A stretch of 37,486 nt of DNA from CAZWHE01 sp964633825 (GCA_964633825.1 CAZWHE010000020.1:1-37486); one strand, 5' to 3'. Counted from the stretch's first letter, positions 24,532-33,258 are shown. Notes: generated by a model not told the origin, from the sequence alone. A program made the numbers and translations.

Positions 24532-24973
24532 GAAAAAGGGAGCCTTCGTCCGGCCGGGATTTATCGTTCCCGGGAAAGAGCTCTTGTTCTCTTATGTCCG
24601 GTCTTCGGGGCCGGGCGGGCAGAAGGTCAACAAGACAGCCACGAAGGTCCGCTTGAAGTGGAAGCCGGGCTCGAGCACTGCTGCGAAAGAAGCGCTCACG
24701 CCCGGAGAGCGCCAGCGCATGCTCAGGCGGTGCTCGGGCGAAACAGGAGCGGACGGCGCGGTTCAGTTCGTGTCTGAACGGTTCAGATCGCGCGAGGATA
24801 ACAGGGACGCCTGCCGCCGGGCGCTGGCCCGAAAAATCCTGGCCTGGCTCAGGAAACCGAAGAAACGGATCCCCACTTCACCGTCGAAGGCATCGAAAGA
24901 GAAAAGGATTGAGAATAAAAGAAAAACTTCGGCTCTCAAAAAAAGCAGGCAGAGGCCTTTGAATGAGGATTGA
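24515..24973 (+). CDS. arfB: Alternative ribosome-rescue factor ArfB (YaeJ-type peptidyl-tRNA hydrolase)
   Basis: ArfB hydrolyses peptidyl-tRNA on stalled ribosomes. The 152-residue protein has the release-factor GGQ motif in SSGPGGQKVNKTATKVRLKW (about 29-48). There is no stop-codon-recognition domain, and a Lys/Arg-rich tail is present (PSKASKEKRIENKRKTSALKKSRQRP), which in ArfB inserts into the empty mRNA channel. Length fits the family. The GTG start at 24515 lies inside the upstream gene, so translation is probably coupled. Confidence 0.92.
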   Translation: MPSADEKKGAFVRPGFIVPGKELLFSYVRSSGPGGQKVNKTATKVRLKWKPGSSTAAKEALTPGERQRMLRRCSGETGADGAVQFVSERFRSREDNRDACRRALARKILAWLRKPKKRIPTSPSKASKEKRIENKRKTSALKKSRQRPLNED

Positions 24974-24997
24974 ATCGGAACGACGGGAACGCCTTGG

Positions 24998-25041
24998 CAC
25001 ATTAACGCCCATATCAACACAACGCCTTTAATATTAATGTG
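24998..25041. repeat. Inverted repeat in AT-richer intergenic region 24974-25234
   Basis: CACATTAA (24998-25005) pairs with TTAATGTG (25034-25041) across 28 nt. The 261-bp region between arfB and the propeller gene is visibly more AT-rich than its surroundings. It contains scattered promoter-like boxes (TATAAA at 25082, TATACT at 25144) without convincing -35 partners. I see no small gene or RNA here. Confidence 0.4.
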
Positions 25042-25234
25042 TTAAGAGAGGCAGGGGGTCGCCGTCCATCCTCCTGTTTGTTATAAATTCAATCAAAATC
25101 AGCATTTGTGGCGTAAAAAAACCGATAAAGGGGGAATTGAGTGTATACTTAAGGTCAAGTCGCGCGATATTAATAAATGGAAGAGAGTGAATCCCAACCG
25201 GGAGTCTTTTGGCAACTTTGTTGAACTCGATCTG

Positions 25235-26761
25235 ATGACGTTTTTCCGAACAATACTCTTAATTGCGGTTCTTTCCTTCGCAGCCGGCGGGATTGCCGGG
25301 GCTCAACGCGCTTCCGATGATATCGCGGCCGAGCCATCGCTCGCCTATATCCATCCGGTTTACGGTTCCGATCTTGTCCTCTATCTGCACGGCGCCCCTT
25401 CAGACAGCTCAGTGACCTACTATCGAAGCCGGCCGGGCACGGCCCCCGTGGAGATCGGAAGCGGTTTCACCGATTCCGAGGGCGGGCACGTCCTCACCCT
25501 TCCCCTCACGAATCCGGACTGGGTCGGAGAGGAGATCACGCTCTGGGCTTCTATTCGGCTCTACGGGGGGGGAGAGATCGTCTCTCAGAGGCGGACGGTC
25601 CGCGTCTCGAATCCGAGTTTCTTCTTTCCCTTGGCCACGCCCGACGGAACCGGATCGATCGCGTGCTATGACGAGCTCGATACCGCTTTCTCCGATGGGG
25701 TGGAAGTGACCGACGGCAGGCCCGGGCGTGTCCTGTTCAGCCGCGACGGATCGCGCGGGTTCGTTATCCTCGATACGGACCAGATCGGCGTCTTCGATCC
25801 TGTTGAAAGAGAGTGGCTCTACTGGTTTCTCAAGACCGGGGTCGGCGTTCTCGATATGGAAGCCACGCCCGACGGGAAGAGCATCATCGTTCTCTGTTCG
25901 GAGAAGCATCCGGGCGACGCGGATACGCTCGTTCGGGGTTCTCTCTGGGTTTTTGATATCGACTCGGGAGCGATCACTCAGCGCGCCCCGGTCAAGATCG
26001 ACGCTCTCAACCCGGCTGTCCCCCATGTTCCGGCCGCGGCGGGCCGGCTTCTCGCGGTGAGCAATGATTCCAGGCTTGTCTTCATCAGGATAGGAGGCCC
26101 TTTCATCGGCGAGTACAACCTCGATACGGGCGCTTTCAGGAGAACCATTCTCGGAAACGGCCGCCTCTCTCCCTGCACGGTGAACGACATTCGTGTGCGC
26201 GAAAACTGCCTGGCCGCTCTCCTGACGGAACCGGACGGCTACGGATGGCTCTGTCTCTCCAACACGCAGACCTATTTGCAGGATTATCTCTCCGTGGGCT
26301 GGGAGCCCGAGGCTTTCGAGTTCTTCGAAGGCGATTCCGGTCCCCGTGTTCTCGTTCTCCATCGCTCCGAGGACAGCCGCACCGATGTCATCGATGTGTA
26401 CGATCTATTTAATGAAACATTGGCCGGCACGGTGGCGCGGCTTCCGGCCGGGGTCAGGGATGTGGCCGTCAATGACACCAGGGATTTGGGCGTCATTCTC
26501 TATGTTCCCGGCGGCGCCAATGCGCGCGAGGGATGGCTCGGTTTTTTCGAAAAAAGAACGTTTCGCCTCCGTAACGAAGTTGTCAAAGTACCCGTCGATT
26601 CGGGAAGCAGCGTCTTTCTATCCCGGTCGCCCATAGTCAACCGGTGCTATGTTCTCACCCGGAGCGGAACACTTTGTGTTGTCGATCTCGAAACCTTCAG
26701 CAAAGTGGATCTCTTCGATCTGAACGCCGAGAGCTCGGCCGTTCCGGCTGAATCATTCTGA
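25235..26761 (+). CDS. Secreted beta-propeller-like protein upstream of the CHAT gene
   Basis: The ATG at 25235 gives 508 residues and a clear signal peptide (FRTILLIAVLSFAAGGIAGAQ), although no strong ribosome site precedes it; the frame is open upstream to 25106. Residues about 35-140 look like an Ig-like beta domain (SLAYIHPVYGSDLVLYLHG...). From about 150 onward it shows YVTN/quinoprotein-type propeller blades, for example GRVLFSRDGSRGFVILDTDQIGVFDP and LDMEATPDGKSIIVLC. There are no metal or quinone-binding residues I can name. It lies 44 bp upstream of the CHAT gene on the same strand, so co-expression is likely. It is exported, while the CHAT protein is not. Confidence 0.82.
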   Translation: MTFFRTILLIAVLSFAAGGIAGAQRASDDIAAEPSLAYIHPVYGSDLVLYLHGAPSDSSVTYYRSRPGTAPVEIGSGFTDSEGGHVLTLPLTNPDWVGEEITLWASIRLYGGGEIVSQRRTVRVSNPSFFFPLATPDGTGSIACYDELDTAFSDGVEVTDGRPGRVLFSRDGSRGFVILDTDQIGVFDPVEREWLYWFLKTGVGVLDMEATPDGKSIIVLCSEKHPGDADTLVRGSLWVFDIDSGAITQRAPVKIDALNPAVPHVPAAAGRLLAVSNDSRLVFIRIGGPFIGEYNLDTGAFRRTILGNGRLSPCTVNDIRVRENCLAALLTEPDGYGWLCLSNTQTYLQDYLSVGWEPEAFEFFEGDSGPRVLVLHRSEDSRTDVIDVYDLFNETLAGTVARLPAGVRDVAVNDTRDLGVILYVPGGANAREGWLGFFEKRTFRLRNEVVKVPVDSGSSVFLSRSPIVNRCYVLTRSGTLCVVDLETFSKVDLFDLNAESSAVPAESF

Positions 26762-26805
26762 AAAAACCGGGCGTTATCTCAACCTGATGAGGTTCTGTAT
26801 CATTC

Positions 26806-28075
26806 TTGAGCTCGACTAAAATTACACTCCAATATATCTGCAGTTCCGGCAACACCCTCCGCGTTACGACCTTCGGAGGCATCTCCGGGGCGGAGTCGAC
26901 GATCAAGTCTTTCGAGGAGTTCGAGGTCAACAGGAACTACCTCGATTCAAAGACCGATGAAATCATGGGGTGTCTCCGAAAGGCGGTTTCGAAACCGGCC
27001 CCGGCTCAACCACGGCCGGCGGCGTCTTTGCCGGGAAACAACGGCCTGAACCGCATCTGCGAGATGGGACAGGATCTCTACAAGGAGCTGGTTCCTTCCA
27101 CCTTGCGCATCAAGCTGTCGGAAAACGCCGGCAAAAACCTGCTGCTGGCCATCGACAGCAGCCTCGCCTGGATTCCCTGGGAGCTGCTTCACAACGGCGA
27201 TGATTTCTTCTGCCGGTTTTTCAATATGGGCAGGATCGTCAGCGTTCGGGCGCCGGGAGGCGTTGTGGAGAAGCGAACCCTTCGGCTTCCGGCCAGGCAC
27301 CTGATCATAGCCGATCCCGAGGGAAATCTCCCGGGAGCGGCCGCAGAGGGAAGAAGGACTCGCCGCATGCTCCTCGAGCACGGAGAGAATGTCCGTCCCG
27401 TCTTTCTTTCGGGCCGGGTGAGCGAATCGGGACTGATCGACGGTCTCAAAAAGGCCGACGTGTTCCATTTCGCCGGACATCTCTCGTCGGGCGATTTCGA
27501 GCGCAGCTCGGGCGATTTCGAGCGCAGCTCGGGCGATTTCGAGCGCAGCTCGGGCGATTTCGNNNNNNNNNNNNNNNNNNNNNNNNNNNNNNNNNNNNNN
27601 NNNNNNNNNNNNNNNNNNNNNNNNNNNNNNNNNNNNNNNNNNNNNNNNNNNNNNNNNNNNNNAGCGCAGCGGCCAAAGCGCCCGCATCCGGCTGAAAAAC
27701 GGCATGTGCTCTGCAAGACAGATCGAAAAATTCCGGGGCCGCTTTCCCTTTCCGGCTCTTGTCTTTTTGAACGGCTGTTGCTCGTCCGCCTTCGAAGGCC
27801 CCCTCCTGATCGAAACGGCTCAGGAACGGACTTTCGGAATGGCGTCCAGCTTCCTGATCTGCGGTGTGCGCCACTTCATCGGAACTCTCTGGGACGTTCC
27901 CGATTCAGCCGCTTCCGCCGCCGGCGTCGGTTTCTTCGAGGCTTTCTACTCCGGGAGTTCGGTGGGCGAGGCTTTGAGGGAGGCCCGTTCTGCCCTGGCC
28001 GAGGAGAGAGGCGAACATTCCATGGATTGGGCCGGCTATGTCCTGTACGGGGACCCGTCCTTTACCCCGTCATGA
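26806..28075 (+). CDS. CHAT-domain (caspase-like) cysteine protease, interrupted by a scaffold gap
   Basis: CHAT proteins are clan CD (caspase/separase-related) proteases found in regulated cell-death and defence modules. The TTG at 26806 is the apparent start; no signal peptide is seen. After an N-terminal region of about 80 residues come the CHAT landmarks LAWIPWELLHNGDDFF (about 120-135), the catalytic His in DVFHFAGH (His225), and, beyond the gap, LVFLNGCCSS (Cys codon at 27776). FLICGVRHFIGTLWDVPD, VGEALREARSAL and YVLYGDPS follow. The two halves are in different frames only because of the 100-N placeholder; a true gap that is a multiple of 21 bp restores one frame. Between His and Cys lies an expanding SSGDFER repeat. 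The 3' end overlaps the convergent M24 gene by 6 bp. Confidence 0.85.
27484..27667 (+). repeat. In-frame 21-bp tandem repeat (SSGDFER) inside the CHAT domain, running into the assembly gap
   Basis: Units at 27484-27504, 27505-27525 and 27526-27546 and a partial unit to 27562 encode SSGDFER each; the first differs only in its first Ser codon (TCG for AGC). After the N run the sequence resumes with AGCGC, the exact continuation of the unit, and then leaves the repeat as ERSGQSARIRLKNG. Each unit contains GATTT followed by the hairpin CGAGC/GCTCG around GCA. The copy number is unknown. Confidence 0.93.
27563..27662. other. Scaffold gap (100 Ns)
   Basis: The run is exactly 100 Ns, the usual placeholder for unknown length. 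The repeat phase is continuous from left edge to right edge, so the missing DNA is best explained as a whole number of 21-bp units that short reads could not resolve. Confidence 0.97.
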
Positions 28076-29227
28076 CCCGCCGGCAATGAGCCGCTTTTCG
28101 AAGGAACAGATGTTCTCGCAGCCCTCTTCCCGGATGACGACCACGTCTTCCAGCCGCATCCCGCCGTCGCCGAAGTAATAAAGGCCGGGCTCGACGGTCA
28201 CCACCATGCCGGCTTCGAGAATCGATTTCTCCTTGCTGAAGCGGGGCAGTTCGTGAACATCGAGTCCGAGGCCGTGTCCCGTGCCGTGGAAGAATCCTTC
28301 CATCTTGCCGTCGGAGGTGGGGCCTGTTTCGAATCCGCGGCGATTGAACGAGTCGACGATGGCGGCGTGGATCTCGGCGCCGTCCACACCGGCGCGCAGG
28401 CGCTCGAAAGCGATCTTCTGGGCGTTGAGAACGGCGTCGTACATCTCGAGCACCCGGGGGGAGGCCTCCCCCCTGACCACGGTGCGGGTCATGTCGGCGC
28501 AGTAGCGGTGGTCCATCGATTTGGGGAAGACGTCGATGATGATCGGTTTGTGGGCGGGCAGGTGTCCCGATCCCGTGTTGTGGGGGTCGCACCCCTGGTC
28601 CCCGCCGGCCACGATCGTGCTCGATGCGAGGTACCTTCTTGAAAAAAGACGGCCGTCGATGATCTCCTTGATCCGCTCTGAAGTGAGGGGCTTTCCTTCC
28701 AGATAGAGCATGTCCTTTCGGATCTCCGAGGCCGCGATCGCGTCGATTCCTTTTGCAAGGGCTTCCTCGTTGGCTTTCATGGCGCGGCGCATCAGGCCGA
28801 TCTCGTCCTCGGACTTGATAACGCGTGCGGGAACGAAAGGCATGCAGGCGGGATGGGGCTGGACGGCGATGCCGCCTTCGCGGAGGCGGTCGGCGATGCC
28901 GACGGGAAAGTCGTCGGGGACACGCGTACTGTCGATGCCCAGGTCTTTCAAGGCTTCGAGCAGAACGTCGGCGATGAGGGGCTCGGCGATCCCGGCTTTC
29001 ACGCAGCGGTCGCGGTATTCGGTGAAGCTCAGGATTTCGTCGACGCGGGCTTCGTCCTTGGCCCGTCCTTTTTCCAGGTCGGTCATGACAAGACGGGACC
29101 GGCCTTCCGAGCGGATATAGATGAAGGGATCGCCCGCCAGAAAATGGGTGAGGTAGTAGAGGTTCATGTCCTTCGAGCTGGCGGCGACGATCACGTCGGC
29201 CGTGTCGGCTTCTTTTTTCTTTATCAT
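28070..29227 (-). CDS. M24-family metallopeptidase (Xaa-Pro aminopeptidase/dipeptidase type)
   Basis: M24 'pita-bread' enzymes remove N-terminal residues next to proline using two metal ions. The ATG at 29227 gives 385 residues with a creatinase-type N-terminal domain and the catalytic domain from about 170. The metal ligands are all present: Asp in IIDVFPKS, Asp in YCADMTRTVV, His in GTGHGLGLDVHE, Glu in VTVEPGLYY, Glu in MRLEDVVVI. The frame is open to 29335 but that would overlap the upstream exporter gene. The start is 25 bp after that gene, so the two likely form an operon. No signal peptide is seen; it is probably cytoplasmic. Confidence 0.92.
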   Translation of the reverse strand: MIKKKEADTADVIVAASSKDMNLYYLTHFLAGDPFIYIRSEGRSRLVMTDLEKGRAKDEARVDEILSFTEYRDRCVKAGIAEPLIADVLLEALKDLGIDSTRVPDDFPVGIADRLREGGIAVQPHPACMPFVPARVIKSEDEIGLMRRAMKANEEALAKGIDAIAASEIRKDMLYLEGKPLTSERIKEIIDGRLFSRRYLASSTIVAGGDQGCDPHNTGSGHLPAHKPIIIDVFPKSMDHRYCADMTRTVVRGEASPRVLEMYDAVLNAQKIAFERLRAGVDGAEIHAAIVDSFNRRGFETGPTSDGKMEGFFHGTGHGLGLDVHELPRFSKEKSILEAGMVVTVEPGLYYFGDGGMRLEDVVVIREEGCENICSFEKRLIAGGS

Positions 29228-29252
29228 ACGATTGCCGTCCTGAATGTGAATG

Positions 29253-31283
29253 TCACGATCGAGGCAGTGGTTTCCGATCCGCCCTGTTCTTTCCGTCGGC
29301 CGGTTTCGTACTCTGATATTCATAGAGTCTTGCATAGAGCCCGTTCCTGGCCATGAGCTCTTCGTGGCTTCCCTTTTCGATCATTCTGGCCTCGTCGAAA
29401 ACCAGGATCATGTCGGCCTCGCGCACGGTGGAGAGCCTGTGGGCGATGGCGAAAACGGTCCTGCCCTTCATGAGACGGGACAGGGCTTCCTGAACCCTGA
29501 CCTCGGACTTGGAGTCGAGGGCCGATGTGGCTTCGTCGAGGATCAGAATCGGGGGATTCTTGAGCACGGCCCGGGCGATGGCGATGCGCTGGCGCTGCCC
29601 GCCGGAAAGGAGCACTCCCCGCTCCCCGATCTGGGTGTCGTAACCGTTCTCCATCCCCATGATGAAAGCATGGGCGTTGGCCGTCTTGGCGGCGTTCACG
29701 ATCATCTCCTCCGTGGCGTGGGGAGAGGCGTAGGCGATATTCATCCGGACCGTGTCGGAGAAGAGAAACGTTTCCTGGGAAACGATGCCGATCTGTTTTC
29801 TCAGGGACTTGATGTTGAGATTCCTGATGTCTACATCGTCGATCATGATGGCGCCCGTTACCACGTCGTAGAACCGCGGAATCAGGTCGACTAAAGTCGT
29901 CTTCCCGGCACCCGAAGGGCCGACGAGAGCCACTTTCTGTCCCTTCCTGACGGTGAAGTCGATGTTTTTCAGGACGGGAGCGTTCTTTTCGTATTCGTAG
30001 CCGATGTTTTTGAACCGGATCTTTCTCTGGAAATCCTTCACAAGGACGGCGTCCCGTTCGTCCACGATTTCGGGATCGCTGTAGAGAAGGGCGGCCACAC
30101 GGTCCGCTCCGGCGAGGGCGCCCTGGATATTGTTGTTGCACCGGGCCAGGCGGCGTATGGTGGCGATGAGATAGAGCAGGGCCATGGCGATCGCGAGGAA
30201 ATCGTTGGACTTCCACACACCGTTGATGACCTTGATGCCTCCGTACCACATGAAAAGGGCAACAGCGGCGCCGCCCATGATCTCGACGACCGGGGCCGTG
30301 CGCGATCGGAGGCGCGCGCTCTTCATCGTGTCGCGGTATGTCTTCCGGCCGATGACCCTGAACTTGTCGTATTCCCTTTCCTCGGAGCCGAAGGCCTTGA
30401 CGATCTTCTGGCCCGAGAGCGATTCCGAGAGCTGGGAATAGATGATCGAGACGGACTGTCGAATCCTCTTGTCGCGCCTGCGGATCTGCCGGGCGATCGC
30501 CTGGACGGGGATGAAGGTAAGACAGATAATTCCGACGTAAATGAAGATATCTGCTCCGCCCAGCATAGCGAGGGTGATCACGCAGATGATGAAATAGCCG
30601 ATATCCTGGATGAGCAGGACCGCTGTGTTGGTAAAAAAATTGCCGAAGAGCTGGATGTCGCTCGTGATCCTCGACATCAGCTTGGCCGAGTGGTTCTTGG
30701 TGTGAAACCTGAGAGAGAAGGACATCACCTTCCCGAAAAGAGCGTTGCGGATATCCATCACGATCTTGCTGCCCACCGCCCGGACGAGCACGGATTGAAA
30801 GTACTTGAGGATCTGTTCGGCGACTACGATGAAGAAAAAGAAAAAGATCAGGCAGATCAGTCTCTCCTTGGCCAGCTCTTTATCGATATCTTCCCCCGGC
30901 GCGAGCTCTTCCACGCCGGAAAGACCGAGGACGTCCAAAATCTTGTCCTTGGCCGCCATGAGCATACCCGGGTCTTCGGCTGCTTTGGCGGCGGCGGCTT
31001 TCGGATCGATGATCGGTTGAATCCCCTCTTTGATGCACCAGATCTTTGGAGCGAGCATGGCCGAAGCGAAGAGGGTGAGGATGATGCTCAATATAATCTT
31101 GGAAACGTAGGGCCTGGCAAAACCGAAGAGCCTTTGCCAGAGCGTAATGTCGGCGTTGCGGCTGGGGCGGAGGAGATCGAGGAGGGAGAGGTTCTTTCTC
31201 AGGTTCTCCTTTTCGATCTCGATGACGTCGAGATCTTCGAGGATTACGTTGCGCTCCGCTTCTTGATTTCCGTCCCGTGCCAT
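29253..31283 (-). CDS. MsbA-like ABC exporter (fused membrane and ATPase domains)
   Basis: This is a half-transporter that works as a homodimer, exporting lipid or drug-like substrates from the inner membrane. The ATG at 31283 (676 residues) is preferred to a TTG at 31304, which lacks a ribosome site. A cytoplasmic N-terminal extension of about 60 residues precedes six membrane helices. The loop after helix 1 carries an insert of roughly 60 residues (Ala- and acidic-rich, IIDPKAAAAKAAEDPG...). The ATPase domain has Walker A GPSGAGKTT (about 455), the Q-loop region GIVSQETFLFSDT, signature LSGGQRQR (about 557), Walker B ILILDEATSALD and the H-loop AIAHRLSTV. A lipid A-core flippase role is possible given lptE nearby, but cannot be shown. 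Confidence 0.9.
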   Translation of the reverse strand: MARDGNQEAERNVILEDLDVIEIEKENLRKNLSLLDLLRPSRNADITLWQRLFGFARPYVSKIILSIILTLFASAMLAPKIWCIKEGIQPIIDPKAAAAKAAEDPGMLMAAKDKILDVLGLSGVEELAPGEDIDKELAKERLICLIFFFFFIVVAEQILKYFQSVLVRAVGSKIVMDIRNALFGKVMSFSLRFHTKNHSAKLMSRITSDIQLFGNFFTNTAVLLIQDIGYFIICVITLAMLGGADIFIYVGIICLTFIPVQAIARQIRRRDKRIRQSVSIIYSQLSESLSGQKIVKAFGSEEREYDKFRVIGRKTYRDTMKSARLRSRTAPVVEIMGGAAVALFMWYGGIKVINGVWKSNDFLAIAMALLYLIATIRRLARCNNNIQGALAGADRVAALLYSDPEIVDERDAVLVKDFQRKIRFKNIGYEYEKNAPVLKNIDFTVRKGQKVALVGPSGAGKTTLVDLIPRFYDVVTGAIMIDDVDIRNLNIKSLRKQIGIVSQETFLFSDTVRMNIAYASPHATEEMIVNAAKTANAHAFIMGMENGYDTQIGERGVLLSGGQRQRIAIARAVLKNPPILILDEATSALDSKSEVRVQEALSRLMKGRTVFAIAHRLSTVREADMILVFDEARMIEKGSHEELMARNGLYARLYEYQSTKPADGKNRADRKPLPRS

Positions 31284-31317
31284 GGAATTGATCAGCCTTT
31301 CCAAAGGAAAAAATCAG

Positions 31318-31345
31318 GATATATGGTAAACAGGCATAATAACAA
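31318..31345 (-). promoter_or_regulatory. Possible promoter for the ABC exporter-M24 operon
   Basis: On the minus strand TTGTTA (31340-31345) and TATATC (31318-31323) are 16 bp apart, about 35 bp before the exporter ATG. Each box matches four of six consensus positions. Confidence 0.3.
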
Positions 31346-31370
31346 TGCGAAAGAAATCGGAAAAGAGGTT

Positions 31371-31401
31371 CGCTTTTCTCCGGGGAGCGCTTTTCTCCCC
31401 G
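31371..31401. other. Hairpin and 11-bp direct repeat between the divergent exporter and recO genes
   Basis: CGGGGAG (31381-31387) pairs with CTCCCCG (31395-31401) around a 7-nt loop. The sequence CGCTTTTCTCC occurs twice, once just before the stem and once from within the loop into the 3' arm. It is upstream of both genes, so it could be an operator or a leader hairpin; no T-run makes it a terminator. Confidence 0.45.
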
Positions 31402-31450
31402 AGGCGGCCTCCTCCAATCGAACACCTCTGACGCGGAGGCTTGTCCCGTC

Positions 31451-32230
31451 GTGGCGACATATGCTACTGAAGCGATTTGTATTTACAAAGCTCCTTTCGG
31501 CGAGACATCGCAGGTCGTTCATTACATGACGCAGGACCTGGGCCGCGTGGCTTGTCTGATCAAGGGCGCTTTCCGGGAGAAAAACCGTTACCAGGGAAAC
31601 GAAGATCTTCTCAACATGAGCAGGATCACTCTTTCCTTTCGCGGAGAAGGGGGTTTGGGCCTTCTTCGCGAGAGGGTCCTTCTCGGGATTTTCCCCGGGT
31701 TGAGGAAAAGGATCGGGCGGTTTGCGGCCGCCAGTACCGTGCTCGATGCGGTCAGATGGAGCGTTCAGGAAAGGCAGGATCTTCCCGGTCTCTATCTTCT
31801 GTTCAAAAATACTCTTCTGGCACTGGAAATGTGCGGCTCCGACCGGGATATTATCCTGTTTACCTTTTTCAACGGGATGCTTAGTATACTCGGTTTTCGA
31901 CCGGCCCTCTCTTCGTGTACCGGATGCGGCCGGGTTCCGGTGAATGTGAAGACACTTTATGTCAGCCCCCGACATGGCGGGATTATTTGCCGTAACTGCC
32001 GTCAGGACATGAGCCAGGGCATGACGATATCGCCCGAAGCCGTGGAATGGCTTAAAAAAACAACGGGAAACAACCCTCTTGAGATGCGGGGGCAGGATCT
32101 TCAAGAGTCGATGAGTCAAGAACTCCTGGTTTTTTTCGAGCTCTTTCTCACAGGATTTCTTGAAAAGAAGCTGAATTCGCTCGATTTCTTAAAAGAGTTC
32201 ACGAACCCGCTCCGGGAAAGGCAAATGTAA
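31451..32230 (+). CDS. recO: DNA repair protein RecO
   Basis: RecO loads RecA onto SSB-coated single-stranded DNA with RecR in recombinational repair. The 259-residue product has the OB-fold start TEAICIYKAPFGETSQVVHYMTQDLGRVACLIKGAFREKN typical of RecO, a central helical domain, and a zinc-binding Cys set: CTGCGRV and GIICRNC (about 155-180). The GTG at 31451 is the likely start. The BamD-like gene begins 1 bp after its stop. Confidence 0.95.
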   Translation: MATYATEAICIYKAPFGETSQVVHYMTQDLGRVACLIKGAFREKNRYQGNEDLLNMSRITLSFRGEGGLGLLRERVLLGIFPGLRKRIGRFAAASTVLDAVRWSVQERQDLPGLYLLFKNTLLALEMCGSDRDIILFTFFNGMLSILGFRPALSSCTGCGRVPVNVKTLYVSPRHGGIICRNCRQDMSQGMTISPEAVEWLKKTTGNNPLEMRGQDLQESMSQELLVFFELFLTGFLEKKLNSLDFLKEFTNPLRERQM

Positions 32231-32231
32231 C

Positions 32232-33230
32232 GTGTTTATATTTTACGTCTTAGGGTCGAATCAAAAAAGCCTGTGGGCTGCGGCCTGTCTGCTTTGCCTC
32301 TTTGGGCTGAATGGATGCTCTTATTCACTCACAACGATCAACGAGAGGCATATCTCCGACTGTTCATCGGACGAGATTCTCGAAGAAGCCCAAGCAGCCT
32401 TTGACAGAGGCGACAATGATCAATCTGCACACCTTTCGTACTATATTACCAAAGAAAGGCCCGATTCGGTTGAAACCGAGGACGCACTCTACCTTGCCGC
32501 CGAGTCGTATTATCAACTGGGCGACCTGAAAGCGTCTTTCCTCCTCTTCGAGGAATTGAGCTCGAAGTACCCGGCCACGCAGTACAGCCAAAAGATCCTC
32601 GAACGTGACTTTGATATCGGAAAGAGATATTTCGCTGATGATTCCCTGCTGTTCGGGGCGTGGGCTCGCAGTCGCGGCGTCAAGGCCATGAACCACCTCC
32701 TCGCATATTTTCCGAGGGATGATCTGGCCGATGACGCCCTCTATGCTATTGGAGAGCATTATTTCAAGGAAGGCGAATATATCGACGCCGCCTACTCCTT
32801 CGAAAGGCTCATTCGAGAATACCCCCTCTCGGAATGGGCGGAGAAATCGTTGATTCAAACGGGACGGAGCACCTTCAGGATGAACAAGGGACCCTCCTAT
32901 GACAGGGAATCTCTCCTGAAAAGTATTGTCAATTTCAGGCTCTACAGTGAAAAATATCCGGGGGGAGGATTTGAGGAGGAATGCCGGCGATTTCTTTCTC
33001 AGGCCTGCAATCAAATGGCCGAAAAGGAAATGGAGATCGCCCTTTTTTATCTCGATCAGGGTGAAACGGACGGAGCGCGCTGCCATTTTTCGAATGTTGT
33101 GCTGCTTTTCCCTGATACATCCGCAGGAAGAAGAGCGTCGCTGGAGCTCGATAAGGAGGGGTGGGATACCTCTCTGAACTCGGTGGATACCATCCTGCCC
33201 GTGGGGCGGAGGGCGGACAGCGGGTTCTGA
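32232..33230 (+). CDS. BamD/YfiO-like TPR outer-membrane lipoprotein
   Basis: BamD is the essential lipoprotein partner of BamA in outer-membrane protein insertion. The 332-residue product (GTG start, 1 bp after recO) has a leader with lipobox LNGC (Cys29) and tandem TPR-like repeats: SVETEDALYLAAESYYQLGDLKASFLLFEELSSKYPAT, then ADDALYAIGEHYFKEGEYIDAAYSFERLIREYPLSEWAEKSL in two hydrophilic blocks. It is longer than typical BamD (about 245). It could instead be a general TPR assembly lipoprotein (YbgF-like); lptE downstream favours an envelope-assembly role. Confidence 0.75.
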   Translation: MFIFYVLGSNQKSLWAAACLLCLFGLNGCSYSLTTINERHISDCSSDEILEEAQAAFDRGDNDQSAHLSYYITKERPDSVETEDALYLAAESYYQLGDLKASFLLFEELSSKYPATQYSQKILERDFDIGKRYFADDSLLFGAWARSRGVKAMNHLLAYFPRDDLADDALYAIGEHYFKEGEYIDAAYSFERLIREYPLSEWAEKSLIQTGRSTFRMNKGPSYDRESLLKSIVNFRLYSEKYPGGGFEEECRRFLSQACNQMAEKEMEIALFYLDQGETDGARCHFSNVVLLFPDTSAGRRASLELDKEGWDTSLNSVDTILPVGRRADSGF

Positions 33231-33258
33231 CCCGGCATTGTAAACGGAGACCGGTGAT

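Noticed and set aside
27484..27667. Diversity-generating retroelement target
   Set aside because: The variation is whole-unit tandem repetition, not adenine-directed mutagenesis, and no reverse transcriptase or template repeat is in the window.
26806..28075. Frameshifted CHAT pseudogene or two separate genes
   Set aside because: The frame change coincides with a 100-N placeholder, and the repeat phase across the gap predicts one intact frame if the gap is a multiple of 21 bp.
29228..29335. Longer N-terminus for the M24 peptidase
   Set aside because: It would overlap the end of the upstream exporter gene by about 80 bp, and the added residues are not similar to the creatinase N-domain; the ATG at 29227 fits an operon.
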